Below, in pieces: positions 12,254-23,400 of a DNA stretch of 64,000 bases (the first letter of the stretch is position 1; each line of letters opens with the position of its first letter). The notes beneath the pieces were generated by a model. It saw only the letters and a program-made list of their open reading frames with translations, did not search any database and was not told where the DNA came from. The position numbers and the translations under genes are program-made. The stretch is taken from assembly GCF_002575655.3 (NCBI RefSeq), contig NC_053039.3:375945633-376009632 (forward strand), given 5' to 3'. The stretch comes from Aegilops tauschii subsp. strangulata. Lineage: Eukaryota > Streptophyta > Magnoliopsida > Poales > Poaceae.

Positions 12254-12440
12254 GGCCAGAGAGATCATCACAATTGTTTTGTTAACGGAGGGTCGTTGCT
12301 TATGAGTACTGTAGTGTTGCAGCGTTGTGCAGTATATGTAAAGTCTGCAAAAGAAAGAAGTGCACAAATCTTGTCAAATTCGCATTGACAAAGGGAACTT
12401 TTACAAAATGTAATTAGTTCATAGGCTGGCTGTAAGCGGT
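12254..12440 (+). other. Probable 3' UTR of the ABCG gene
   Basis: The sequence after the stop codon is AT-rich and single-copy in appearance. No perfect AATAAA signal is present. A weak candidate end lies near 12340-12410 (gtaaagtctgcaaaag onward). Confidence 0.4.
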
Positions 12441-12870
12441 TTGTCAATATACTAGTATTATTATTTTGAAAAAAGGGTTCACCCCCTAATTTTCATTTTT
12501 TTAAAAATTGATTACACAAGCACCCATCAAGTTCCTGTTAAGACATGAGTCTCAGTGTCACATGACGGGTTAACGAGCACCCTCTAACAACAAGAGACGT
12601 CTACCGAGCAAAATCTAGACCTTATTACAGAACCACACGACCAGGCACCGAAGCTTTTTGAAGTAAAGCTGGATACAAACTATACACATTATCTAAAACC
12701 ACAACAACATATCTCCAGAAGCATCATCCAACAATCCTGAGCATGACAGGCGCCCTTGCTGAAGACATCAGTCACCACCCACAACATTTGTCTTGCCCCT
12801 CTGAAGACCCCCTTCCTGGTCGGTTTCGGGAGCAGGCCATCAAATGCTACCTGTGAGCTGCGTTGGGATT
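12440..12870 (-). repeat. LINE-like 3'-end remnant, minus strand
   Basis: The stretch begins with a low-complexity A/T segment (gaaaaaagggttcaccccct) and includes a minus-strand reading 12895-12689 with GVFRGARQMLWVVTD and ACHAQDCWMMLLE, which resembles sequence accompanying grass LINE 3' ends. No domain can be defined, so this is a low-confidence repeat call. Confidence 0.3.
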
Positions 12871-12975
12871 TACCCGAAGAGAAAAGGTGAAGCAATATAG
12901 TAGCTGATAAGTATTTCTCTCAGTGAGAACCAACGTTATCGAACCAATTAGAGAATCATACCAAGCCTAGGGAAT
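12868..12975. repeat. Fragment of a common Triticeae repeat (ttgggatttacccgaagag type)
   Basis: The block from ttgggatttacccgaagag through aagtatttctctcagtgaga and aacgttatcgaaccaatta has the wording of a very frequent wheat/barley repeat that precedes retroelement bodies. The family name is not certain. It is truncated on both sides. Confidence 0.4.
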
Positions 12976-13373
12976 AACACCTGCAAGAAGTGGAAACAAT
13001 GCTGGCAGTGGGGCGTCGGTAGCAGCTGGGTGGGGGATCCGGGGGTGGCAAAGAGGACAAAAGATGGGTGGCGGCGGCAAGGGCGAAGATGCCAGGGAGG
13101 TCGAAATCGATGGGGTGGGGGGAGTACTACTTGTGTGCCATCGACAGGCGAGATAGAGAGAACAAGGAGAGAACAACGCGGACGTCCGTGGCGTGTCCGC
13201 GCGGACACAAATCCAGCCCAAATTTGGACTGTAAACAGGTCAACGCAAACGTTTGTCCATTTTCATCATTGCGTCGGGCTGTCGTTTTTATCCGCACTTA
13301 CCGACGCTGGAGGACGAAATGCTGCGGACCCATTGGAGTTGGCGGTCTTAAAAAACGGTACCCTCCCATCCCG
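12976..13373. other. GC-rich noncoding stretch with MITE-like debris
   Basis: No gene is supported. The subsegment 13187-13355 (gtccgcgcggacac ... ttggagttggcggtctta) resembles a decayed Harbinger-type MITE with a degenerate tggagttg-type end. Its left end is not found. The overlapping ORFs on both strands reflect GC content. Confidence 0.35.
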
Positions 13374-14100
13374 AGGCAAGAAACGGTGTTGACCCGGCCA
13401 GCTGGTCACTTTCCACGGACGTGCGCACGACCCATCGCACATACGCACTGCGTACGTCGAGTCGAGAGACAATGGGAAGGGGCACCGTACGCGACGACCC
13501 GATGGGAGGAAAACACTTGGGTAGGCCAAGATAGCTTTTGGGGGCGAGGCGGTCGATGTCACGCCCGTCCGGCGTGCCGGTAGATACCGATTGACCTGTT
13601 TGCACACGCTCTTGGAGATTTCCCGTCGATGCCATACAAGTCGGCGGCACCGCCAGCTACGTGGTGCCAACTGCTAGCTAGTACTAGGAGTTGCCAGTGC
13701 TAGCAGCTCCGGTTGTCAAAAGAGAAATAACAATCGGTCGGTGCTTCGGAGAGAGTAGACTTTGCCTGATGGAGCGCGTGGAGACAGTGCCTAGCTGGCT
13801 CCCTCGGTTACTTCGGTGTGGGAAACTACCGTTCAAACCCACACGTGCCATGCGTTCAAGTTCTTGTAGACTCGAATTCAGGTTCTTATCTCTTCTCTGG
13901 TGCTTCAAACTTTTTTGAGTTATTGGCTTATTGCCTAGCTAGGTTGCTCAAAGTCCTGAATTAGCCGGTTTGTGCAACTGTGCTCACATTGCAACGCATG
14001 ATGCATGTGTACGGCCGTAGACTAGACTGCGTAGGAGTAGTTAGGTGGGAAATTACCATCTCATCGGGTCGATAGGGCAGAAAACTGGAACATGACGTGT
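13374..14100 (+). repeat. Segmental duplication, copy A (blocks 1 and 2)
   Basis: Block 1 (13374-13432, caagaaacggtgttgacccg...gtgcgcacgaccc) matches 36181-36240. Block 2 (about 13529-14100) matches about 36957-37566 colinearly over some 570-610 bp, including gatgtcacgcccgtccggcg, ctccggttgtcaaaagagaa, gtagactttgcctgatggag and ttaccatctcatc. The unit is unlike the surrounding transposons and may be an old single-copy segment. Divergence is visible throughout, so the duplication is not recent. Confidence 0.7.
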
Positions 14101-14184
14101 GGTTTGTTAACTAGCACTTAGGTTATTATCATCGATGACAAAAGTGTTTTCCTGTGCTAGACTAGATCAGTAAGGTCACGTCAC

Positions 14185-15602
14185 CACTAGTAGAAAAGAG
14201 GGCTTTTGTCCCGGTTGGTAAGGGCCTTTAGTCCCGGTTTTTGAACCTTAAACCGGGACTAAAGGGTCGTTACTAATGCCTCCCCCCTTTAGTCCCGGTT
14301 CTTACACGAACCGGGACTAAAGGCCGCGGCCACGTGGAGCTCCACCTTTAGTCCCGGTTGGTAAATTTTATGATTTTTTTTTTGAATTTTTTTTTTGCGA
14401 ATTTTTTTTGAATTTTTTTTTATTTTCAAATTTTTGAATTATTTTAACCTCTAATCTCTAATCACCACCCCTCATCACTGCTCAATTTATCCTCCAATCT
14501 CTAATCACCCCTCATCATTCCAAATCATCTAACTTTCCGGATGGTCACCCATCCTCTCACTACTCCAGCCTGAGCACGCTTAACTTCCGGGTTCTATTCT
14601 CCCTCGTTTCCAAGTCTGCACATGTTGTTTTCCTGACAATAGTAAGATGTCAATCCTATTAACCCTCAGGAATTTAGCTTGAGCATGAAGTGACACATTT
14701 CACTGTTTGAGTTTGAAACTATTGTAGTAAAAAAACAATAATTATTTAGTAACACTAATATTTCTGGAATAATTAATTTGACCATTGTTTGACCACTGTT
14801 TGACCACAGTTTGACCAGATTTGACCAAAATTCAAAAAAACTAAAATAATTATTTAGTAACGCTAATATTCTAGAATAATTAGTTTGACCACAGTTTGAA
14901 TTTTTTTGCATTTTTTTGCCTCTCCAGATCTTAAAAGCCCCGTAACTTTTTTTCTGTTAAGTTTTTGAGGATTTTGAAAACGTTTAACGGGGTTCCTATT
15001 TTTCCCCCTGTTAAATTCGGATGTAACTTTTCGAGTAGATGATTTTTCATATAAAAAACTTTTTCATCCGAGTTCGTATGCAAAAGTTATGCCCATTTTA
15101 AGAAATTCCAGAGAGATTTTGCAAATAAAGTCGAAATTCATATTTGTTAATTTTTCCAACAACTAGACCACATATCACATGGGAAACTTATTTTATTTTA
15201 TTTTTTTGACATTTCCATCATTTTCTTTTGTTTTTTCTAAAACTGAAAAGGCGGTTCGGGGGGGGGGGGGGGGGGTAGAGTTTGAAAATGGGACCTTTTG
15301 TACCGGTTCGTGCCATGAACCGGTACTAATGCCTCAAAGCCCATTAGTACCGGTTGGTGGCACCAACCGGGACTAAAGGTCTAACCTTTAGTCCCGGTTG
15401 GTGCCACCAACCGGGACTAATGGGCATCGCACCCTTTAGTCCCGGTTCGTGGCACCAACCAGGACTAAAGGGCCCAGGTGAACCGGGACTAATGCCTTAG
15501 CCGCACGAACCGGGACGAATGCTCACATTAGTCCCGGTTCGTGACTGAACCGGGACTAATGTGAATACTGCCCTGTGACCAAAGCCCTGTTTTCTACTAG
15601 TG
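14185..15602. mobile_element. Non-autonomous mini-CACTA element, complete with 3-bp TSD
   Basis: The left end CACTAGTAGAAAAGAGGGC (14185) and the right end GCCCTGTTTTCTACTAGTG (to 15602) are near-perfect terminal inverted repeats, flanked by CAC on both sides (14182-14184 and 15603-15605). The subterminal regions (14205-14360 and 15295-15560) carry many direct and inverted copies of tttagtcccggtt, as expected for transposase-binding subterminal repeats. The centre is AT-rich with homopolymer runs, including 18 G at 15259-15276, and has no transposase. The length is 1418 bp. Confidence 0.9.
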
Positions 15603-15655
15603 CACGGAGAGAATCGGTACACAGGTCCATGACATTCAATATGCAAAAAGAAAAT

Positions 15656-15740
15656 GATGTGGTCAAACATTCAATGCACCTTTGCTTGCATATTGAATGT
15701 TTTTTTGCAAGCAAAGGTGCATTGAATGCTTGACCACATC
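15656..15740. repeat. 35-bp inverted repeat (hairpin) next to the mini-CACTA
   Basis: Arms 15656-15690 (gatgtggtcaaacattcaat...) and 15706-15740 (...attgaatgcttgaccacatc) are reverse complements with one mismatch over 35 bp and a 15-bp spacer. Copy B of the segmental duplication has only one arm-like segment (gcatattgaatgcttgacca, 41873-41892), so the inverted duplication arose in copy A after the duplication, or one arm was lost from B. Confidence 0.85.
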
Positions 15741-16244
15741 TTTTTTTTCAGGAAAAAGGAAGTTTATTTGAAAATTAGAGAGAATTCCATATTGGAGTTC
15801 GGGGTTGTATCTTAGGCTTTGATGGTAGTTCAGAGTTGTAATATAAATTTCTCTCTCAAAATTACAGGGTTACAGTCAAGATGTACAAGTTCTTCAATGC
15901 AAGGTGATCCTCTCTGTAGCCACAAAAACAGTGCTATACTCGGTTCGGCTATGCAAAACCAATCGATCTGCTACCCTAGTTTACTCCATCTAAGCTTCTG
16001 TACAATAAACTTCCAGTCCACAATCAACGATTTAATCTCAGCTACAAGACGAGCATCTAGTTGCAACCCACTACCTATTTTTCCTCTTCATGTAACTATG
16101 TCACACCATTAAATCATGCATGTGGTCATAAGTTACAATTTATGCACCCATCTACTCATGCAACCATGCCATCTCAGCAACCATGCATGTTAATTTGCTC
16201 TTATTTTTGTGCGGGCATAGACGGTCATGTTACACATTTTTTAG
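15741..16244. other. Noncoding stretch, probably Helitron body
   Basis: No gene is seen. The C/A-rich text with repeated catgcaaccatgc-type motifs (16060-16190) resembles internal Triticeae Helitron sequence, in keeping with the Helitron 3' end at 18527. The 5' TC end of the Helitron could not be fixed. Confidence 0.35.
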
Positions 16245-16300
16245 CATGACCTACATATATTTGTATGTTGTACGCTCGGAGCAAATATATGTAGGTCATG
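16245..16300. repeat. 19-bp perfect inverted repeat flanking the Harbinger insertion
   Basis: Arms catgacctacatatatttg (16245-16263) and caaatatatgtaggtcatg (16282-16300) are perfect reverse complements around an 18-bp loop. The right arm ends exactly at the TTA target duplication of the Harbinger element. Confidence 0.85.
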
Positions 16301-16303
16301 TTA

Positions 16304-18326
16304 GGGCATCTCCAACGGCAACCCACAAATTTCTTCGCGCATCTGTACGCGGACCGAAGGGGAGAGGGGGGACCAGTCCGCGGACAAGGATGCAGGAGGA
16401 CGCCATCCAACTGTAGCCACATACATCCGGCCTTCCACTTTTTTCCTAGTTTCCACGATCAAGTAGCAGCATGCAAAGTGAAGTGTACATACGTTCAAAT
16501 AGCCGCATGCATCACTATTTCAAATTTTAAAAAGTTCAAATATTACATCACAACATTGTTATCCCCTTTCACCGCCCATTGATGCTCAATTAGATCTTCC
16601 TTCAGCTGCTCGTGAGTTGGTCGATGCCGAATTTGTTGATGCATTTGAATAAACTCCTCAAATGTGACCGGATTCTGGTCCGGAAGTTGGATAGGATCAC
16701 TCATGTTCTCAAATCCAGAGCCGTGACAGCATCGTCAGCCTCATCCTCGATGATCATGTTGTGCATGATCACACAACATGTCATCACCTCCCACAAGGTT
16801 TCCGGATCCCATTGTTTAGCAGGTCCACGAACAACTACAAAACGGGCCTCCAGAACTCCAAATGCCCTCTCGACATCTTTTCTAGCTGCTTCTTGTCTTT
16901 GGGCAAAGTGAGACTTTTTTTAGCCAACTGAATTTGAGATGGTGCTGACAAAGGTAGCCCATGGAGGATAGATACCATCAACCAAATAGAAGTCCATGTT
17001 GTACTCATGTCCATTGACAATATAGTGGCAAGGAGGAGCTTTTCCTTCAGGCTCGCAAACAACGACGATCGTTGCAGCACATTGACGTCATTGTGAGACC
17101 CGGGCATGGCAAAGAAAGTGTGCCAAATCCAAAGATCCTGTGATGCAACTACTTCAAGAATGATGGTGGGCTTCTTAACATGACCTTGATATTGCCCTTG
17201 TAAAGCCTTCGGGTAGTTTTTCCATTTCCAATGCATGTAGTCAAGAGATCCAAGCAAACCCGGCCACCCTCTTGCTTATGAGATTTTCAGGAGCCTCTCG
17301 GTGTCTGCCACAGTTGGTTCTCTCAGGTACTGAGGTCCGAACACCTCGACCAAACAACAGTTGCAAATCTGACCATGGCATCTCCGCATATGCTCTCAGA
17401 CATCCGTAGGTACTCATCCCACGAATCAGCGGCCGTGCCATATGCAAGCATCGGGAGTGCGGCCGTGCACTTTTGCTAACCACAGAAGCCAATCGTTCCC
17501 ACAACGTCCTTCTTCAGGATGAACTAGTCATTGTAGGACCAGACGCCATGGTACAAATGATCAAAGACATTGCACATCTGAAAACGCCGGCGAAAATGGT
17601 CAGCGAATAGTGCATAAGTGGCAAAGTAGTCGGCCATCAGTGTCAAATGCCCATGCGCCCTGTTGCGGTTGAGCACTCGATGATCCTGGATCGAGCCCTT
17701 GAAATTGAGAACATGCTACTCCGCACGCCCGGCGTCTTCAAGGACTTCCTGCATCAACACCGTCTCATTGGAGTAGTCCTCCTCGTCCGACGAGCCATCG
17801 TCCGAATCAACATACTACTCGTATATGTACTCTAAATCGGCATCCATTGCTAAAAAGAAGAAGGAACAACTGTTTCCAGCTCTGGCGATTCATCGAACAG
17901 TTGCCGGGCACGGTAGAGGATGGTACCTAGCGGGACGGTCGAGGAAAGGGGGTTGAACAGAGACGGAGGAGGAGCGTCGGGGATCCCTGCTGGAGCCCGG
18001 AGGTGACGGAGACGCAGATTTCCGGCAGGGGTGTGGCGTGCTGGCCGGGGTGGTGGAGCGGCGGCGACGGCAAGAGAGAAAGAAGGGATGAGAGAAAATG
18101 GGGAGGCTGGAGTCGCGGGGTCCGGGAAGGGTTTTGTATGGGCCTGGGGGTGTCGGATTCCTATGTTTCGTGTGTCAGAACTCCCGCAAAGCTTCCCAAT
18201 TTTTGTCTCCATTTTACGGGAGAAGTCGTGTCCGGACAACTCGGCAGACCGATACCGACCCGCGTTGGATGGCTCCCGTGGCCCGAACGGACAAGGGCGG
18301 TTTGTGGGTCCGCCTTGGAGATGCCC
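16304..18326 (-). mobile_element. PIF/Harbinger transposon with TTA target duplication
   Basis: The terminal inverted repeats are GGGCATCTCCAACGGCAACC (from 16304) and, on the other strand, GGGCATCTCCAAGGCGGACC (ending at 18326). Both continue into CACAAA. TTA flanks both sides (16301-16303, 18327-18329), the usual Harbinger target. Inside on the minus strand is a decayed DDE transposase. The GC-rich region 17900-18300 would be its 5' leader. At 2023 bp it is close to a whole element lacking the second (Myb-like) ORF. Confidence 0.9.
16543..17847 (-). pseudogene. PIF/Harbinger transposase (DDE_Tnp_4), broken
   Basis: The minus strand starts MDADLEYIYE at 17847 with an in-frame stop after ten codons. 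It continues with HVLNFKGSIQDHRVLNRNRA, then GHLTLMADYFATYALFADHF. After a frameshift near 17250 it reads LGSLDYMHWKWKNYPKALQG, PTIILEVVASQDLWIWH and MPGSHNDVNVLQRS, the catalytic-core motifs of Harbinger transposases. The C-terminus ends near 16545 (DLIEHQWAVKGDNNVVM). Asp residues of the SLDYMHW and SHNDVNVL motifs are kept, but stops and at least two frameshifts make it non-functional. It lies wholly inside the element defined by the TTA target duplication. Confidence 0.85.
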
Positions 18327-18329
18327 TTA

Positions 18330-18527
18330 CACATTTTTGTTAAAAATGACACCACATTTGACTTCAATCAAATATATTTTCTTTTTATACAACATTTTTT
18401 CACATGCTTCATATACTTTATTGTTTTCAAAATACATCTCAAGAGCATTTTTTGCAATAGTTTTAGTTTTTTAGCATCTATTTATGCATATGTTTTACCA
18501 TACAGCAACGCGCGGGGCATCTTCTAG
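18330..18527 (+). mobile_element. Helitron 3' terminus
   Basis: The sequence ends caacgcgcggggcatcttctag followed by T (18528). A GC-rich short hairpin-forming segment about 10 bp before a terminal CTAG, inserted before T, is the standard plant Helitron 3' end. The upstream AT-rich text (aaatatattttctttttata, cacatgcttcatatacttta) is typical of the same family. The 5' end is not identified. The Harbinger 16304-18326 probably inserted into this Helitron. Confidence 0.55.
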
Positions 18528-18925
18528 TATGCTGAACGAGCTAAGCCACTGCTAAATAATGTCGCTAAATCCTTTTGAAGAGTCCATCTGGTCAATGATG
18601 GGCCCTTTAGAATGCTGCTTTGCCAACGTCATGTCTTGCATCATAGTATGAATCTCCGTTTCAAAAGCATTGTTGCAGTCGAAAAAGAAACGATAAGCTG
18701 CAAAGATTACACTACCTTCATGTCTCCTGAGAATCATTACCTGCTGCCGCTTCCCATCCACAGATTCACTATGCTCTATTTTAATCATGTTGTGTCCACG
18801 GTACCGAAATGTAAATTACAGCGACAGAGGTATCCACTGATCTTTTACCGAATCCAAGATAAATAAGATTATTTTGGCTGAATGTATAATTCAACATGTA
18901 ATTCAGTCGATGACGTGCTTCTTAT
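18528..18925 (+). repeat. Segmental duplication copy A (distal block)
   Basis: The part 18778-18870 (ctattttaatcatgttgtg, gaaatgtaaattacagcgac, aatccaagataa) matches 41930-42055 in copy B in the same order. The first part, 18528-18777, has no match I can see. No gene is evident. Confidence 0.6.
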
Positions 18926-19275
18926 CACCCCTCCTATACTGAAGCCGGTCTGACCTTGCTAATAATAGCCAAGAAGTCTTCATATATATGCCTCTTAGAG
19001 ACTAGCTCCTTGGAGCTGCAGCCGACGTCGTTGAACCCCTTAACTGATCCGAAGCACCTGACACCTGACCTTGTTGGCGCACACGCATGAAGGTAAACCC
19101 TAACCCTGCTGCACAGAGGATACGACATGAACCTACACCGGACCATTGTCGATTTTGTCCTACCGAACAAATGCGATGTGGATCGGGGCCTAGAAGACCA
19201 TTTCGACGACAAAGTGGTACCATTTGCCGAGCACTACCTCCGCGAGGACCGCACAATGCTCCACCCGCCTCCCAA
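18926..19275 (-). repeat. Dispersed repeat related to 6090-6430
   Basis: This is colinear with the repeat at 6090-6430: gaagccggtctgacc, gttgaaccccttaactgatc, and aaaccctaaccctgc appear in the same order. It is probably a LINE-derived 3' fragment. It has no ORF of note. Confidence 0.4.
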
Positions 19276-19953
19276 TGGTATGAAGCACTGGCGAATCTAG
19301 AAAAAAATTGGAGAGTGGGCTCGAAGTGTAAGCCGAGAAAACCGAACGCTCTTTTGAAGAAAAAATTGCTTATCTCCTAATCCTTTTGTGCAAATAAACT
19401 AAAACTTTTCGAGATTATTACTGGAAACATGTACTATACTATTTACTAGACTTTTTGTGGATGGTGGCGCCGAGACGGTTGATGCAGATTGTGTGCCTGA
19501 GAGTAAAGCATCAGAAGACATGGATATCTGAGACGTCAAGGATACGGAGTAGCTCGGTTTGACACCAACAAGGAGGCATGTCATATCTCGTTACCATGAT
19601 GTAGCAGAGCCCCGCTACCCGGCTTACGAGTTGATGATTACTCTACTGGGAGTGTTGTTGGGCATTCCTTCGTTCTTGCCGTAGGCATTTCTATCCTATT
19701 GCATTGCCATGAAACACAACACAGCATAGTTGGTGCTAGACTGCTGGTTGCTCCCCTGTAACGTATCAGTTTGTTTTTGGTGTGATGTTGGCACACGACT
19801 GTCGAACGGAACTTGGAACATGAATGCAGACAATTCTAATTTGTTTGAGACGTTTTGATCTTGTGTGTAGGTGCATGCTTCTGGGTGCTTGTGGTAGTCA
19901 TTCCGGTGATGGTAGGAGAAACTGTGCCGTACCCGGGTCAGTGGTCTATTCTC
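19276..19953 (+). other. Low-copy noncoding stretch, possible gene remnant
   Basis: Plus-strand readings such as GGAETVDADCVPESKASEDM and RYHDVAEPRYPAYELMITLL (19460-19660) look protein-like but are split by stops. No family is recognised. The stretch ends with ctgtgccgtacccgg...tggtctattctct, which recurs at 35064-35106 beyond the nested insertion. Confidence 0.3.
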
Positions 19954-20269
19954 TAAGAGCATCTCTAGCAGAATCCGTATAATGCCAACCCGCAAATTAC
20001 GTTTACAGTTCGCTGCAGATGAGATCTGTGGGTCGATTTCATGCGCTGCAGATCAGACCCCGTATATAAAACTGTAAAATTTTAAAAAGCATTCGTGCAA
20101 GAAACTTGTAACTACATTGATCATATATTAGTTCATCTACATACTACATTGATTATACATAGTTCATCTACATTGATCATACTAGTGGGGGAATCTGCGG
20201 GCCCGAGCCTAGCTACCAAAAATTGACGAGCTCACCGCGGCGGCGACATGGCGGAGGAGCCGGAGGAGC

Positions 20270-20440
20270 TCAGTCCTTGTCGGAGGAGCCGAGGTCGATG
20301 AAGAACTTGGCCTGCTCCGCCTTCATGAAGCAGAGGTCCGCCTCCTTGGACGCATGCGCCTGCGACACCGCGGCGACCATCTGGAGGAAAATCTGCTCGT
20401 ACTCGATCTCGCGGCGGCGGAGCGCTTCGGCCCCCTCCTG
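20270..20440 (-). pseudogene. C-terminal half of the ORF of the split Harbinger-like element
   Basis: The minus strand reads GAEALRRREIEYEQIFLQMV then SQAHASKEADLCFM and ends FIDLGSSDKD-stop at 20270. It is a charged, probably helical tail with no recognised domain. Across the LARD insertion it joins in frame to MEQSAREQE encoded at 34410-34385, with the TCCTG target duplication counted once, so both halves belonged to one ORF. Confidence 0.6.
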
Positions 20441-23400
20441 TGTAACACCCACGATGCGGCTATATCTCCCACGTGTCGAGGCACGACTTAGAGGCATAAC
20501 CGCATGGTGGTTTTGTCGCAATAAGGGTCATCTTCACACAATCCCATGTAATGAACAAGAATGGGATAAAGAGTTGGCTTACAATCGCCACTTCACACAA
20601 TACTTAAAGAAATCATACATCATTCAGAGTACACACATAGTCCAACTACGGACAAATCCGAATAAAAAGAAGATAACCCCAAATGCTAGATCCCCGATCG
20701 TCCCAACTGGGCTCCACTACTGATCAACCGAAAACGAAACATAGTAACATCCAAAGACTTCGTCGAACTCCCATCTGAGCTCGGTGGTGTAGCGACCCGA
20801 CCCGAATGGATCAAGTCTCTGTGCTTAAGTGTCATCCCTGGATCGGTATGCTGACACACACAGTACTCGAGGATTTATAACAGAGGTAAATCACATGTAT
20901 AAAGTAACGTAAATACTATTACCTCAATCCAAATAGCGGAAGTAACAAGGTTGTGGATTCCCATCAACACCAACGGCAAAGTTGAGTGTAGAAATCGTAA
21001 CCCTAACGTATCACTTACTCGTCGTAAGAATCCTGCAACATGAAACGTTGCAGCCCGAAAACGGGTCAGCACATGGAATATGCTGGCAAATTCACACCAT
21101 AGAGAAATAATGAACAAAGGCTATCACTACATGCATATATGGCTGGTGGAAAAGCTCTATGGTTATAATGTTTTTGCGAAAAGCCAATTTTTCCTTACTA
21201 CAAAGGAATAAATTTTATTCTAACTATCATGGTGGTTGTGAAACATTGAGATGGTTGACAGCATCTCAATCCCAATTAAGTATCATCATTAACCCAACAA
21301 TATTAATTAAAGTAACATGACGAGATCAACGGGATAATCCAAGAACTAGATACTCAAGATGTCCATAACCGGGGACACGGCTAATCATGATTAGTTTGTA
21401 CACTCTGCAGAGGTTTGTGCACTTTTCCCCACAAGACTCGATCTCCTCCGTTGGATTTCTCGCACTACAAGGTGTTTGAGAAACGGATGACCGAGACACA
21501 GTCTTTCAGAAGCGTTAGCACCTTACGATGGGTAGACCGGTACACCTACATCCCCTACATCTGCTAGTCTACCACTGTAAGAGTTCACACGACTTAATCA
21601 ACTATGCTAGAGCCCATAATAGCTTGTGGCTGCACACGGAAGTTTCTAGCATGAATAATCTCATGATCCCTTTGAACCTGGGTGGCGGTCCAAAAGAAAA
21701 ACAGGCAATCCTGGAATACCCAGGTACCTCAATCCACCCAGATGTGTGTTTAAGTTGCCACCTTAAGTAAACCATTAAATTAACAATCTCACATCTGTCA
21801 TGGAAAATTCACTCAAACCCAATCCACGTCTACGAGCATAGCATAGCAATATAAGCAAACGTAGAAGTAACTCCCAAGGGTTTGATAATAAAACAGGTAA
21901 TAGGTACTACCTCAACTACTTCCCAATACCCACAATTTAATTAGGTCCTAACCATGCAATGTTTGAGGGTTGAATCTAATGCATAAAAACTGGGTATGAA
22001 AGGGATATGATCAAAGTGTGAACTTGCCTGCAATGTTGATGAAGATGATTCGCACTCAATACTCTGAATAGATCTACTCATCACACTCCGGTCAATCTAT
22101 CGAGAGCAAGCAATAGTAACCACACATAAGCAATCACTCAAAAGATCGAGAAGAACGAAGAAGACGATTTCGGTAAACATCAAAACCAACAAAATAACTC
22201 TTGCAACATAAAACAACTTCTAACAGTACCAAAATTATGTGAATTTGGCCTTATCAGAAAGTTTAGGTCAAGAGCTTCGATTTGCAAAAAGAATCAACTC
22301 AAACAGAGCTACGAAACTCAAGTTATGAACAAAGGAAGTTTGAGCACAAATCTGTTTGAATTCAAATTTTAAAACTTTCAAAAACATGTTTAAGTTGTTT
22401 TACTGGATAGAGGGGATCATAACGAAGACGTGGGCGTTGGTTTCATTGGATTTGGATAAACGAGTAAAAAGATGTGGTTGTTTGAAGATTAGGGGCTAAT
22501 CTGTAAATAAATTATTCACAGATGGGTCCCTGGCCGAAAATAACAGAAAAAGAAAAAGCTAAAAAGTGAACGTTCGTTACCGAATGCTAACTAACGAATG
22601 TGTTTGCTGCGAAGAGGTAAACAGCGAGCGTTCTCTATTTAACGTGTACCGGTTCGGAAATAATAATAAAACTACGAGATCTAATCCTAGCCGTCCATCC
22701 TAGATCGAACAGACGAGGGCGGCCGGTGGCTTACCACGGCGGTGGGCGTCGACGTCGCCGGAGAAGACGACGGCGGCGGCTCGGCGATGAACGGGGCGAC
22801 GGCTCCGGTGGTCGAGGAGGGCAACGGAGAGGTCGGGGAGGGGCGGCGCGGCGAGGCGAGGAGGATGGCGGCGTCGACGGTGGTCCACGGCGTCGGGACG
22901 GAGCGGGGCGGCGGCGGCGGATCTCGTCGGGGTGGAACTCCGGCGAGGGCGGTGGTTGCGGCGAGATGCGGCGGTGGCGAGGAGAGAGAGGAGAGAGGGG
23001 GCCGGGGCGGCGCCTTTTAAGAGGGGGGGCGAGGAGGTGGCGTGGAGGAGGGGTAGGAGGAGGCCGGGGCGGCCACGGCGAGCGGCGGCGGCGGCTCGGA
23101 CTCGGGGAGGAGTCCCGCACGGGGACGACGGCGGTGCGCGGAGCTGGGCCTTGGCCTGGCAAGAGCTGGGCCGGCCCAGTTCGGCGGAGGGATATTTTTT
23201 TAAAGAAACAGAGAAACAAAAATAATAAAAAACAAAAGAAAAGAAAATATTATATAGCATATAATATATCAAAATTTTCAGAAAAAGATTTCCTACAACG
23301 TGGACATTTTTGTAAAGTCAAATAAAATCCACACAAATTTTAATAAATCAAACAGTGCTGCTGCCTTAATAAAATCCAATAAAAATCATTTTAAAAATAC

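Noticed and set aside
11525..12367. 280-codon minus-strand ORF opposite the last ABCG exon
   Set aside because: It is a shadow of exon 8 with no motif. The plus-strand frame has clear membrane segments and family motifs.
15259..15276. Run of 18 G inside the mini-CACTA
   Set aside because: Probably a homopolymer of uncertain length, possibly affected by sequencing. No function inferred.
22726..23325. Long ORFs on both strands in the GC-rich part of the solo LTR
   Set aside because: Arg/Gly-rich or Pro/Arg-rich readings on both strands at once are composition artefacts inside an LTR.
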